DNA from: Schlegelella_A sp036496385
GTDB taxonomy: Bacteria > Pseudomonadota > Gammaproteobacteria > Burkholderiales > Burkholderiaceae_C
NCBI GenBank assembly: GCA_036496385.1
Contig: DASXLD010000025.1
Location: 1-63,780, forward strand
Length of the DNA: 63,780 nucleotides
Reading direction: 5' to 3'
Shown: positions 9,281 to 17,364 of the stretch, piece by piece
How the letters are laid out: the number at the start of each line of letters is the position of its first letter
How positions within the stretch are numbered: the first letter of the stretch is position 1
The notes under the pieces: model-generated
Seen by the model: the letters and a program-made list of their open reading frames with translations, nothing else
The model's database searches: none
What the model was told of the DNA's origin: nothing
Made by a program: the position numbers and the translations under genes

Positions 9281-10614
9281 GCGAGGTCTTCTTTGCGGAT
9301 GCGGACGATCTTGGCGAGCACCGTCGGCAGTGCCTGCATCTTCGCGATCGCCGCGGTCATGCGGCCTTCGACGGTGTCGTGGGTCAGGATGATGACGTCG
9401 GTGCGCGCTTCGCCGCCACCGGCGGCGCTCGGCCGCTGCAGCAGCGCGTCGATCGAGATGCCATGCTCGGCGAGGATGCCGGTGATGCGGGCGAGAACGC
9501 CGGTCTCGTCGGCGACCTGCAGCCGGAGGTAGAACGCGGTCACGACTTCGTCGATCGGGAGCACGCCCAGGTCCTGCACTGCCGCGGGCTGGAACGCGAG
9601 ATGCGGGACGCGGTGGTCGGGGTCGGCGGTGGCGAGCCGCGCGATGTCGACCAGGTCGGCGATCACGGCCGACGCCGTCGGCTCGGCGCCGGCGCCCTTG
9701 CCGTAGTAGAGGGTCGTTCCGACCGCGTCGCCCTGCACCATGACGGCGTTCATCGCACCCTCGACGTTGGCGATCAGCCGCCGCGCCGGCACCAGGGTCG
9801 GATGGACGCGCAGCTCGATCCCGCCGGCGCTTCCGGCATCGGCGTGGCGCCGCTTGGTGATGGCGAGCAACTTGATCCGGTAGCCGAGCTGCTCGGCGTA
9901 GGCGATGTCGGCCGCCTGTAGCTCGCCGATGCCTTCGACGTAGGCCTTGGCGAACTGCACCGGCACGCCGAATGCGATCGCGCTGACGATCGTCGCCTTG
10001 TGCGCCGCGTCGACGCCGGTGATGTCGAAGGTCGGATCGGCTTCGGCATAGCCGAGCCGCTGCGCATCGGCGAGCGCCTCGGCGAAGTCGATCCGCTTTT
10101 CGCGCATCTCAGAGAGCACGAAGTTGGTGGTGCCGTTGATGATGCCGGCGATCCACTCGATCCGGTTCGCGGTCAGGCCTTCGCGCAACGCCTTGATGAT
10201 CGGGATGCCGCCGGCGACCGCCGCCTCGAAGGCGACGACGACGCCGTTCTCTCGCGCCGCGGCGAAGATCTCGGTGCCGTGGACCGCGAGCAGCGCCTTG
10301 TTGGCGGTGACGACGTGCTTGCCGGCACGGATCGCCTCGAGCACGAGCTCGCGCGCGACGGTCGTGCCGCCGACCAGCTCGATCACGGCGTCGAGGTCGC
10401 TGCGGGCGATCAGCGCGCGCGCGTCGCCGCCGACCTCGGCGCTGCCGTCGGCGGCGACGGCACGGGCGCGCGCCTGATCGAGGTCGGCGATCTGGGTGAT
10501 GCGGATCTCGCGCCCGGCGCGGCGCCGGATCTCTTCCTGGTTGCGCCGCAGGACGGCGAACGTGCCGCCGCCGACGACGCCGGCGCCGAGCAGTCCAACC
10601 TGGAACGGCTTCAT
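9277..10614 (-). CDS. hom: homoserine dehydrogenase
   Basis: This enzyme reduces aspartate semialdehyde to homoserine, the branch point for threonine and methionine. The 445-residue monofunctional form begins MKPFQVGLLGAGVVGGGT (Rossmann nucleotide site). It contains VVTANKALLA, GGIPIIKALREGL, IINGTTNFVLSEM and EADPTFDITGVDAAHK. A C-terminal ACT domain (LRLQVADETGVLARITGILAE) is the usual site of feedback inhibition by threonine. The frame is open upstream, but the ATG at 10614 gives the family start and overlaps the alaA stop as ATGA. Confidence 0.98.
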   Translation of the reverse strand: MKPFQVGLLGAGVVGGGTFAVLRRNQEEIRRRAGREIRITQIADLDQARARAVAADGSAEVGGDARALIARSDLDAVIELVGGTTVARELVLEAIRAGKHVVTANKALLAVHGTEIFAAARENGVVVAFEAAVAGGIPIIKALREGLTANRIEWIAGIINGTTNFVLSEMREKRIDFAEALADAQRLGYAEADPTFDITGVDAAHKATIVSAIAFGVPVQFAKAYVEGIGELQAADIAYAEQLGYRIKLLAITKRRHADAGSAGGIELRVHPTLVPARRLIANVEGAMNAVMVQGDAVGTTLYYGKGAGAEPTASAVIADLVDIARLATADPDHRVPHLAFQPAAVQDLGVLPIDEVVTAFYLRLQVADETGVLARITGILAEHGISIDALLQRPSAAGGGEARTDVIILTHDTVEGRMTAAIAKMQALPTVLAKIVRIRKEDLA

Positions 10615-11837
10615 CGCGCGTGCCGCGTCCGGTAGTGCTCGAGGAACGCGGCGATCCGGCCGATCGCTTCGGTCAGGTCGTCGGAGTTCGGCAGGAAGAC
10701 GACGCGCAGGTGGTCGGGCTCGGGCCAGTTGAACCCTGTCCCCTGAACGATCAGCACCTTCTGCTCTGCAAGCAGCTCGTAGGCGAACTGCTGGTCGTCG
10801 GCGATCGGATAGAGCTTCGGGTCGAGGCGCGGGAACAAGTAGAGCGCGGCCTTCGGCTTGACGCAGGTCACGCCCGGGATCGCCGTGAGCAGCGAGTAGG
10901 CGAGATCGCGCTGGCGCGCGAGCCGGCCGCCCGGCGCGACGAGGTCGTCGATGCTCTGGTAGCCGCCGAGCGCGGTCTGGATCGCGAGCTGGCCCGGCGT
11001 GTTCGAGCACAGCCGCATCGAGGCGAGCATGTTGAGGCCCTCGATGTAGTCGCCGGCGTGGCGCTTCTCACCCGAGACGACCATCCAGCCGGCGCGGTAG
11101 CCGCACGAGCGGTAGTTCTTCGACAGGCCGTTGAAGGTGAGGAAGAGCAGGTCCTCCGCGAGCGACGCGATCGAGGTGTGGTGCTCGCCGTCGTAGAGCG
11201 TCTTGTCGTAGATCTCGTCGGCGAAGACGATCAGGTCGTGGCGGCGTGCGAGCGCGACGATCTTCTCGAGCACCTCGTCCGGATAGAGCGCGCCGGTCGG
11301 GTTGTTGGGGTTGATGACGACGACGGCGCGCGTGCGCGGCGTCACCTTCGCCGCCATGTCGTCGAGATCGGGCAGCCAGTCGGACGCCTCGTCGCACAGG
11401 TAGTGCACCGGCGTTCCGCCCGAGAGCGCGACCGAGGCCGTCCAGAGCGGATAGTCGGGAGCCGGGATGAGCACCTCGTCGCCGTCGTTGAGCAGCGCGT
11501 TCATGCTCATCGTGATCAGCTCGGAAGCGCCATTGCCGAGGAAGACGTCGTCGACGCCGACGCCCTTGACGTGCTTTTGCTGGGTGTAGTGGACGATCGC
11601 CTTGCGCGGCGCAAACAGGCCCTTGGAATCGGTATAGCCCGCCGCGTTCGGGAGGTTGCGGATCATGTCCTGGACGATCTCGTCCGGCGGCTCGAGCCCG
11701 AACGCCGCGATGTTGCCGATGTTGAGCTTGATGATGTGCTGGCCTTCTTCCTCCATCTGGCGCGCCTTCTCGAGGACCGGGCCACGGATGTCGTAGCAGA
11801 CGTTGGCGAGCTTGCTCGACTTCTGGAGAGGTTGCAC
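10611..11837 (-). CDS. alaA: alanine-synthesising aminotransferase, AlaA type
   Basis: A class I/II PLP aminotransferase related to E. coli AlaA (glutamate-pyruvate transaminase). The 408-residue length matches. The chosen start is GTG at 11837, giving VQPLQKSSKLANVCYDIRGP, which aligns with the E. coli AlaA start MSPIEKSSKLENVCYDIRGP as I recall it. No ATG is nearby. Motifs are VINPNNPTGA, FADEIYDKTLYD and the PLP-lysine segment NGLSKNYRSCGYRAGWM. It is the first gene of the long minus-strand operon and probably uses a promoter in the 121-base divergent gap upstream. AlaC-type specificity cannot be excluded. Confidence 0.93.
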   Translation of the reverse strand: MQPLQKSSKLANVCYDIRGPVLEKARQMEEEGQHIIKLNIGNIAAFGLEPPDEIVQDMIRNLPNAAGYTDSKGLFAPRKAIVHYTQQKHVKGVGVDDVFLGNGASELITMSMNALLNDGDEVLIPAPDYPLWTASVALSGGTPVHYLCDEASDWLPDLDDMAAKVTPRTRAVVVINPNNPTGALYPDEVLEKIVALARRHDLIVFADEIYDKTLYDGEHHTSIASLAEDLLFLTFNGLSKNYRSCGYRAGWMVVSGEKRHAGDYIEGLNMLASMRLCSNTPGQLAIQTALGGYQSIDDLVAPGGRLARQRDLAYSLLTAIPGVTCVKPKAALYLFPRLDPKLYPIADDQQFAYELLAEQKVLIVQGTGFNWPEPDHLRVVFLPNSDDLTEAIGRIAAFLEHYRTRHAR

Positions 11838-11946
11838 GAGGGAATTCCGGCTTGGAGAGGTCGCGAGGGCAACCTGATATTTGACCACAGGGGTCGCTTC
11901 GCTTCGCCCGCAGCGCCGGGGTCGGTGCGGAGCATTTCGCGCCACC

Positions 11947-11952
11947 GATAAT
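11947..11952 (+). promoter_or_regulatory. -10-like hexamer 6 bases before the Mth938-like start
   Basis: GATAAT (five of six matches to TATAAT) ends 6 bases before the ATG at 11959. Transcription would then start at about the A of the start codon, so the mRNA could be leaderless. No Shine-Dalgarno sequence is present in the gap. No good -35 is visible at 17 bases, so this rests on the hexamer position alone. Confidence 0.35.
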
Positions 11953-11958
11953 CGCGCC

Positions 11959-12351
11959 ATGAAGATGCGAGCCGACCGGATCGAGGGCCGCAACGCGATC
12001 GCGCGGCACAGTCCCGAAGGCGTGATCGTCAACGGGGTCGAGCACACCGAAAGCGTTCTCGTGCCGTGGCAAGGCAACACCGTCGCCTGGCAGGCAGCCT
12101 CGTTCGAGTCGCTCACCGCCGAGCACTTCGCGAGCGTCGTCGCGCTGCGTCCCGAGCTCGTCGTCTTCGGCAGCGGCGCGCGCCTGCGCTTCCCCGCCGC
12201 GGCGCTGCTGCGCCCGCTGATCGACGCCGGCATCGGTATCGAGACGATGGACACCGCCGCCGCCTGTCGCACCTACAACGTGCTGCTCGCCGAAGGTCGC
12301 GCGGTCGTCGCAGCGCTGCTTTTTGTCGCACGCGACAAGGCTGCGCGCTGA
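11959..12351 (+). CDS. Mth938-like domain protein (DUF498/NDUFAF3 family)
   Basis: A 130-residue protein of the Mth938/NDUFAF3-like family, a small alpha/beta fold of unclear function in bacteria; the mitochondrial relative is a complex I assembly factor. Seen here are GVIVNGVEHTESVLVPW, then the LRPELVVFGSGARLRFP strand-turn. The end IETMDTAAACRTYNVLLAEGRAVVAALLF is the conserved core, including the TxAACRTYN motif. It is divergent from alaA and upstream of bcp. A second in-frame ATG at 11965 would remove only two residues. Confidence 0.88.
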   Translation: MKMRADRIEGRNAIARHSPEGVIVNGVEHTESVLVPWQGNTVAWQAASFESLTAEHFASVVALRPELVVFGSGARLRFPAAALLRPLIDAGIGIETMDTAAACRTYNVLLAEGRAVVAALLFVARDKAAR

Positions 12352-12378
12352 CCATCGAGGGTCGGCGCGTCGTAGGCA

Positions 12379-12397
12379 AGCCCTATAATTACGGGCT
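12379..12397 (+). promoter_or_regulatory. -10 box of bcp inside a short inverted repeat
   Basis: A perfect TATAAT (12384-12389) lies about 90 bases upstream of the bcp ATG, flanked by AGCCC and GGGCT arms, so the box sits in the loop of a 5-bp inverted repeat. No convincing -35 is found 16-18 bases upstream. It may be a regulated promoter where a factor bound to the repeat controls access, but a chance repeat in GC-rich DNA is possible. Confidence 0.4.
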
Positions 12398-12479
12398 ATG
12401 CCCCGTCCGCGGGGGTCACCGGCGGATGCCCGCGCCGGGCGACATCTGGCACGCCTCGCCGGGCCCAGCACAAGAGCTC

Positions 12480-12956
12480 ATGACGCCTGCACTCAATAAA
12501 CCCGTTCCGGAATTTGAAGCGCTCGCCACCGGAGGAGTCAAGTTCACCCCACAGGCCTACGCCGGCAAGATCGTCGTCCTGTACTTCTACCCCAAGGACA
12601 ATACTCCAGGGTGCACCACGGAGGCAATGCAGTTCCGTGATCACTACAAGGAATTCGTCAAGGCGGGTGCCGTGCTGTTCGGCGTCTCGCGCGACAACAT
12701 GGCGTCGCACGACCGCTTCAAGGCGAACCTCGAGCTCCCTTTCGAGCTGATCGCCGACACCGAAGAGAAGCTCTGCCACATGTTCGGCGTCGTCAAGAAC
12801 AAGATCATGTACGGCAAGAAGGTGAAGGGCATCGAGCGCAGCACGTTCCTGATCGACGGCAATGGCGTGCTTCGCGCCGAGTGGCGCGGCCTCACGGTCG
12901 CCGGCCACGTCGAGGAAGTCCTGAAGGCCGTCAAAGCCCTCAAGAAAACCGGCTGA
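12480..12956 (+). CDS. bcp: thioredoxin-dependent peroxiredoxin, Bcp/PrxQ type
   Basis: Bcp reduces hydrogen peroxide and organic peroxides in the cytoplasm using thioredoxin. The 158-residue product starts at ATG 12480 (preceded by AGAG), giving MTPALNKPVPEFEALATGG. The peroxidatic site is YPKDNTPGCTTEA. The usual second Cys five residues after the first is absent (GCTTEAMQF), so this is the variant without the nearby resolving cysteine; a Cys occurs later in EEKLCHMFG. The GVSRDNMASHDRF and STFLIDGNGVLR segments are typical. The PIN-PhoH gene follows on the same strand after 100 bases. Confidence 0.96.
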   Translation: MTPALNKPVPEFEALATGGVKFTPQAYAGKIVVLYFYPKDNTPGCTTEAMQFRDHYKEFVKAGAVLFGVSRDNMASHDRFKANLELPFELIADTEEKLCHMFGVVKNKIMYGKKVKGIERSTFLIDGNGVLRAEWRGLTVAGHVEEVLKAVKALKKTG

Positions 12957-13056
12957 GCAGGCTTCGCCGCTGCGACGCCTGTCGCGCGGCCCCTGCACTC
13001 GCGCCGCGCGCAGCCTCTCCCACTGGGCCGTTCCCCGCCTCCTCCCCGAGCTCCCG

Positions 13057-14715
13057 ATGCCACTGCCCAAGCCCCCTGCCAAGCGCGCCGACGTCCTCGG
13101 CCGCAGCGACTTCGAATCACCATCGCCGCATCGCTCGGGCAAGCACGGCGGTCGTGCGCAGGCCGCGTCGGAGCCGTCGGCGACGGCAGTCCTGGCGCTC
13201 GCCAACGAAGGCACGATGCCGGCGGCGCCGCCGGTCGCCGCGAGAACGAGCCTTGCCGCCGCGCCGGCAGCTGCGCCGGCGCCGCGCGAGCGGCTGCGCA
13301 AGGCTCGGGGCAACGGCCCGGCCACGCTCTTCGTGCTCGACACCAACGTGCTCATGCATGACCCGACGTCGCTGTTCCGCTTCGACGAGCACGACGTCTA
13401 CCTGCCGATGATCACGCTCGAGGAGCTCGACAGCCACAAGCGCGGCATGACCGAGGTCGCCCGCAATGCGCGGCAGGCAAGCCGCGATCTCGATGCGCTC
13501 GCCGCCAACATGCCGCGGCGCGACGGCAGCGGCCGCTCGGAGGGCATTCCGCTCGCCGGCACCGGCCACCGCGAGGCCGGCGGCAAGCTCTTCTTCCAGA
13601 CCGACCTCATCCACGTCAGCCTGCCGCAAGGGCTGCCGCAGGGCAAGGCCGACAATCAGATCCTCGGCGTCGTCAAGGCGCTCGTCGAGCAGAACCCGAA
13701 GCGCGACGTCGTGCTGGTGTCGAAGGACATCAACATGCGCATCAAGGCGCGTGCGCTCGGCCTGCCGGCAGAGGACTACTTCAACGACAAGACGCTCGAC
13801 GACGGCGACCTGCTCTACACCGGCACGCTTCAATTGCCGGCTGATTTCTGGGACAAGCACGCCAAGACGGTCGAGAGCTGGCAGCAGGGCGGGCTCACGT
13901 ACTACCGTATCGGCGGCGAGATCGTCGGCACGCTCCTGATCAACGAGTTCGTCTACCTCGAATCGCCCGGCGCACCGGCGCTCTACGCCAAGGTGATCGA
14001 GATCACCGGCAAGACAGCGGTGCTGCGAACGCTGAAGGACTACACCCACCAGAAGAACTCGATCTGGGGCGTGGTGGCGAGGAACCGAGACCAGAACTTC
14101 GCCTTCAACCTGCTGATGGATCCCGAGTGCGACTTCATCACCCTGACCGGGACGGCGGGCTCCGGCAAGACGCTGATGTCGCTCGCGTCGGGGCTCGCGC
14201 AGGTGATGGACGACCGCCGCTACACCGAGATCATCGTCACCCGCGTGACGGTCCCGGTCGGCGAGGACATCGGCTTCCTGCCGGGCACCGAGGAAGAAAA
14301 GATGGGGCCGTGGATGGGGGCCCTCGACGACAACCTCGAGGTGCTGTCGAAGACCGACAGCGGTGCCGGCGAATGGGGCCGCGCCGCCACCAACGACCTG
14401 GTGCGCTCGAAGATCAAGATCAAGAGCCTGAACTTCATGCGCGGCCGCACCTTCCTCAACAAGTTCGTCATCATCGACGAGGCGCAAAACCTCACGCCCA
14501 AGCAGATGAAGACGCTGATCACGCGCGCCGGCCCGGGCACCAAGATCGTCTGCCTCGGCAACCTGGCGCAGATCGACACGCCCTACCTGACCGAAGGCAG
14601 CTCGGGCCTGACCTACGCGGTCGACCGCTTCAAGGGCTGGGCGCACGCGGGCCACGTCACGCTCGCCCGCGGCGAGCGCTCGCGGCTTGCCGACTTCGCC
14701 AGCGAAGTGCTCTGA
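13057..14715 (+). CDS. PIN-domain / PhoH-family ATPase (PhoH2 type)
   Basis: A 552-residue fusion of an N-terminal PIN ribonuclease domain and a C-terminal PhoH ATPase domain, the PhoH2 architecture that other work links to RNA unwinding and cleavage. Residues 1-~85 are Ala/Pro-rich and probably disordered. The PIN domain carries FVLDTNVLMHD, the ITLEELDSHKRG acidic site and VLVSKDINMRIKA. The ATPase has Walker A LTGTAGSGKT (about residue 365) and Walker B FVIIDEAQNLTPKQMK. The PIN catalytic acids look intact. It is convergent with prpE. Confidence 0.94.
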   Translation: MPLPKPPAKRADVLGRSDFESPSPHRSGKHGGRAQAASEPSATAVLALANEGTMPAAPPVAARTSLAAAPAAAPAPRERLRKARGNGPATLFVLDTNVLMHDPTSLFRFDEHDVYLPMITLEELDSHKRGMTEVARNARQASRDLDALAANMPRRDGSGRSEGIPLAGTGHREAGGKLFFQTDLIHVSLPQGLPQGKADNQILGVVKALVEQNPKRDVVLVSKDINMRIKARALGLPAEDYFNDKTLDDGDLLYTGTLQLPADFWDKHAKTVESWQQGGLTYYRIGGEIVGTLLINEFVYLESPGAPALYAKVIEITGKTAVLRTLKDYTHQKNSIWGVVARNRDQNFAFNLLMDPECDFITLTGTAGSGKTLMSLASGLAQVMDDRRYTEIIVTRVTVPVGEDIGFLPGTEEEKMGPWMGALDDNLEVLSKTDSGAGEWGRAATNDLVRSKIKIKSLNFMRGRTFLNKFVIIDEAQNLTPKQMKTLITRAGPGTKIVCLGNLAQIDTPYLTEGSSGLTYAVDRFKGWAHAGHVTLARGERSRLADFASEVL

Positions 14716-14749
14716 TTCCGGGCCCGCCGCGTCGGCGCGCGGCAATTCG

Positions 14750-16666
14750 TCAGGAGCCCGACTCGACCTGCTCCTGGATCTGCTGCAACGCGCTCGGATC
14801 CTCGATCGTGGTCAGGTCGCCGGGGTCGCGCCGCTCGCAGATCGCCTGGATGGCGCGGCGCAGGAGCTTGCCGGAGCGCGTCTTCGGCAGCGCGCCGACG
14901 AAATGGACGCGCGCCGGCCGCGCCACCGAGCCGAGCTGGCCGTCGACCGTCTTCATGATGTCGCCTTCGAGACGCAGCCGCGCACCGGTGTCGCCGAGCG
15001 CGCTCGCATCGCGCAGCACGACGAACGCCATCGCGACCTGCCCTTTCAGCGGGTCGGCGACGCCGACGACGGCGACCTCGGCGCAATTCGGATGGCTCGA
15101 GATGCTTTCCTCGATCTCGCGCGTGCCGAGGCGATGGCCGGCGACGTTGATGACGTCGTCGGTGCGGCCGAGGATGAACCAGTAGCCGTCGGCGTCGCGG
15201 ATGCCCCAATCGAAGGTGTTGTAGAGCTGGCGACCCGGGATGCTCGTCCAGTAGGTCTCGACGAAGCGCTCGTCGTCGCGCCAGACGGTCTGCATGAAGC
15301 CGGGCGGGGTCGGGCCGGCGATCGCGACGATGCCCTTCCTGCCGGGCCCGACGATGTCCTCTCCGGTCGCCTCGTCGATCAGCCGCAGGTCGTAGCCGTA
15401 CATCGCGACGCCGGGGCTGCCGTAGCGAGTCGGCATCGCCGTGATGCCCTTGGCCACGGTCAGGATCGGCCAGCCGCTCTCGGTCTGCCAGTAGTTGTCG
15501 ATCACGGGCTTGCCGATGCCCTCGGCGATCCATGACGCCGTCGGCTCGTCGAGCGGCTCGCCGGCGAGAAAGAGCAGGCGCAGGCTCGACAGGTCGTGCG
15601 CACGCAGGTGCTTCGGATCCTGCTTCTTCAGTACGCGGATCGCCGTCGGCGCGGTGAACATCGACGTCACCCGGTACTTCTCGACCAGCTGCCACCAGAT
15701 TCCGGCGTCAGGCCGGATCGGCAATCCCTCGTAGAGGATCGTCGCCATGCCGGCGATCAGCGGCCCGTAGACGATATAGCTGTGGCCGACGACCCAGCCG
15801 ATGTCGCTGGTCGAGAAGTAGGTCTCGCCGGCGTTGCCGCAGAAGATGTGCTTCATGCTCGCCGCGAGCGCGACCGCGTAGCCCCCGGTGTCGCGTTGCA
15901 CTCCCTTCGGCCGACCTGTCGTCCCGCTCGTGTAGAGCGTGTAGCTCGGATGCGTCGAGTCGACCCAGCGGCACGGCACGACGTCGTTCAGGTGGCGCTC
16001 GCGGCACGCTGCATAGTCCTCGTCGCGCCCGGGTTCGCGTGCCATCGGCGCGAGGCCGCGGTCGACGAGCAGCACCTTCGGCGGCTTGTGCCGGGCGAGC
16101 CGGATCGCCTCGTCGAGCAGCGGCTTGTAGGCGATCACCTTGCCGGCGCGGCTGCCGGCATCGGCGCTGACGACGACCTTGGGCTCGGCGTCGTCGATCC
16201 GGTTGGCGAGGCTGACGCTGGCGAAGCCGCCGAACACGACCGAATGGATCGCGCCGATCCGCGCGCAGGCGAGCATCGCGAACACGGCTTCCGGAACCAT
16301 CGGCATGTAGACGAGCACGCGGTCGCCGGTGCCGACGCCGAGCCCGAGCAGCACCGCGGCCATCCGCTGCACCTCGGCGTGCAGCTCGGCGAAGGTGTAG
16401 ATGCGTCCCTGGCCGGTCTCGGTCGAGACATAGATCAGCGCCCGCTGGGCGGCGCGCGCGGCGAGGTGACGATCGACCGCGTTGTGGCAGAGGTTGGTCT
16501 TGCCGCCGACGAACCAGCGCATGAACGGCGGCCGGCCGGCGTCGCAGACCGTCTCGAACGGGACCGCCCAATCGATCAGAGCCGCCTGCTCGCGCCAGAA
16601 CGCGTCGCGATCGTCGAGCGAGCGGCGGTGGAATTCGGCGTACCTGCTGGCAGCGGCGTCGATCAC
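14750..16666 (-). CDS. prpE: propionyl-CoA synthetase (PrpE-like acyl-CoA synthetase)
   Basis: An AMP-forming acyl-CoA synthetase of the ACS family that activates propionate. The chosen start is GTG at 16666, 7 bases after AGGAGAA, giving 638 residues. Motifs are LYTSGTTGRPKGVQRD, the ASP-type core SDIGWVVGHSYIVYGPL, DNYWQTESGWP and the C-terminal SGKLLRRAI, whose lysine is the acetylation-regulated residue in this family. The QRDTGGYAVALAASMK region is closer to PrpE than to Acs as I know them, but acetate or acrylate as substrate cannot be excluded. It is divergent from the isochorismatase-fold gene, with acuI about 700 bases further on. Confidence 0.9.
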   Translation of the reverse strand: MIDAAASRYAEFHRRSLDDRDAFWREQAALIDWAVPFETVCDAGRPPFMRWFVGGKTNLCHNAVDRHLAARAAQRALIYVSTETGQGRIYTFAELHAEVQRMAAVLLGLGVGTGDRVLVYMPMVPEAVFAMLACARIGAIHSVVFGGFASVSLANRIDDAEPKVVVSADAGSRAGKVIAYKPLLDEAIRLARHKPPKVLLVDRGLAPMAREPGRDEDYAACRERHLNDVVPCRWVDSTHPSYTLYTSGTTGRPKGVQRDTGGYAVALAASMKHIFCGNAGETYFSTSDIGWVVGHSYIVYGPLIAGMATILYEGLPIRPDAGIWWQLVEKYRVTSMFTAPTAIRVLKKQDPKHLRAHDLSSLRLLFLAGEPLDEPTASWIAEGIGKPVIDNYWQTESGWPILTVAKGITAMPTRYGSPGVAMYGYDLRLIDEATGEDIVGPGRKGIVAIAGPTPPGFMQTVWRDDERFVETYWTSIPGRQLYNTFDWGIRDADGYWFILGRTDDVINVAGHRLGTREIEESISSHPNCAEVAVVGVADPLKGQVAMAFVVLRDASALGDTGARLRLEGDIMKTVDGQLGSVARPARVHFVGALPKTRSGKLLRRAIQAICERRDPGDLTTIEDPSALQQIQEQVESGS

Positions 16667-16806
16667 GGTGGGGTTCTCCTGGTCCGAAACAGGCGGCACG
16701 AGCGACAGTGTCGCGCGGCGCGATGCCTGCGTCGCCGTGGTGGCCGTCTTCGATCGTGCCGAGGCCTCGGCGATGACCCAGAATGCGCGCATCCGAGGAG
16801 GCCGCG

Positions 16807-17346
16807 ATGACCAATCTGTGCAGACCCGAAGAGTCGACGCTGCTCGTCGTCGACTTGCAGGCGCGGCTGATGCCGGCGATCCACGACGGCGAGGCCGTCG
16901 TGCGTCGCTGCGTTCAGCTCGGGATGGCGGCGCGCGAGCTGGGCATCCACGTCATCGGCACCGAGGAGAACCCGGACGGCCTCGGGCCGCTGGTCGGCGA
17001 GATCGCCGCGCTGTGCGACACGACGCTCGCCAAGTTCCACTTCTCTGCACCGGCCGAAGAGGGTTTTCTGCGCCGGCTGCCGGCCGGTCGCGACACGCTC
17101 GTCGTCGCCGGCTGCGAAGCGCACGTCTGCGTGCTGCAGACGGTCATCGGCCTGCTCGAGGCCGGTCACGCCGTGAAGTGGGTGGCGGATGCGATCGGCT
17201 CGCGTCATCCGCATGATCGCCTCGTCGCGACCGAGCGCGCCCGCAAGCTCGGCGCCGACGTCGTGACGACCGAGATGGTCATCTTCGAATGGCTCGGCAC
17301 GAGCCAGCATCCGAAGTTCAAGCGGCTGTCGCAGCTGATTCGCTGA
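16807..17346 (+). CDS. isochorismatase-fold cysteine hydrolase (YcaC-like)
   Basis: A 179-residue protein of the isochorismatase/nicotinamidase superfamily. The ATG at 16807 follows a perfect GAGGAGG by 5 bases. The catalytic Asp lies in LLVVDLQARLMPAI, the Lys in LAKFHFSA and the Cys in VAGCEAHVCVLQTVIGLL, so the D-K-C triad is complete. The substrate is unknown; YcaC-like members have been hard to assign. It is divergent from prpE and convergent with acuI, with 18 bases between. Confidence 0.88.
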   Translation: MTNLCRPEESTLLVVDLQARLMPAIHDGEAVVRRCVQLGMAARELGIHVIGTEENPDGLGPLVGEIAALCDTTLAKFHFSAPAEEGFLRRLPAGRDTLVVAGCEAHVCVLQTVIGLLEAGHAVKWVADAIGSRHPHDRLVATERARKLGADVVTTEMVIFEWLGTSQHPKFKRLSQLIR

Positions 17347-17364
17347 CGATCGAAGGGCCGCGCG

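Noticed and set aside
11838..11958. Threonine attenuator/leader peptide before alaA-hom-thrC
   Set aside because: The 121-base gap has no run of Thr or Ile codons and no terminator hairpin.
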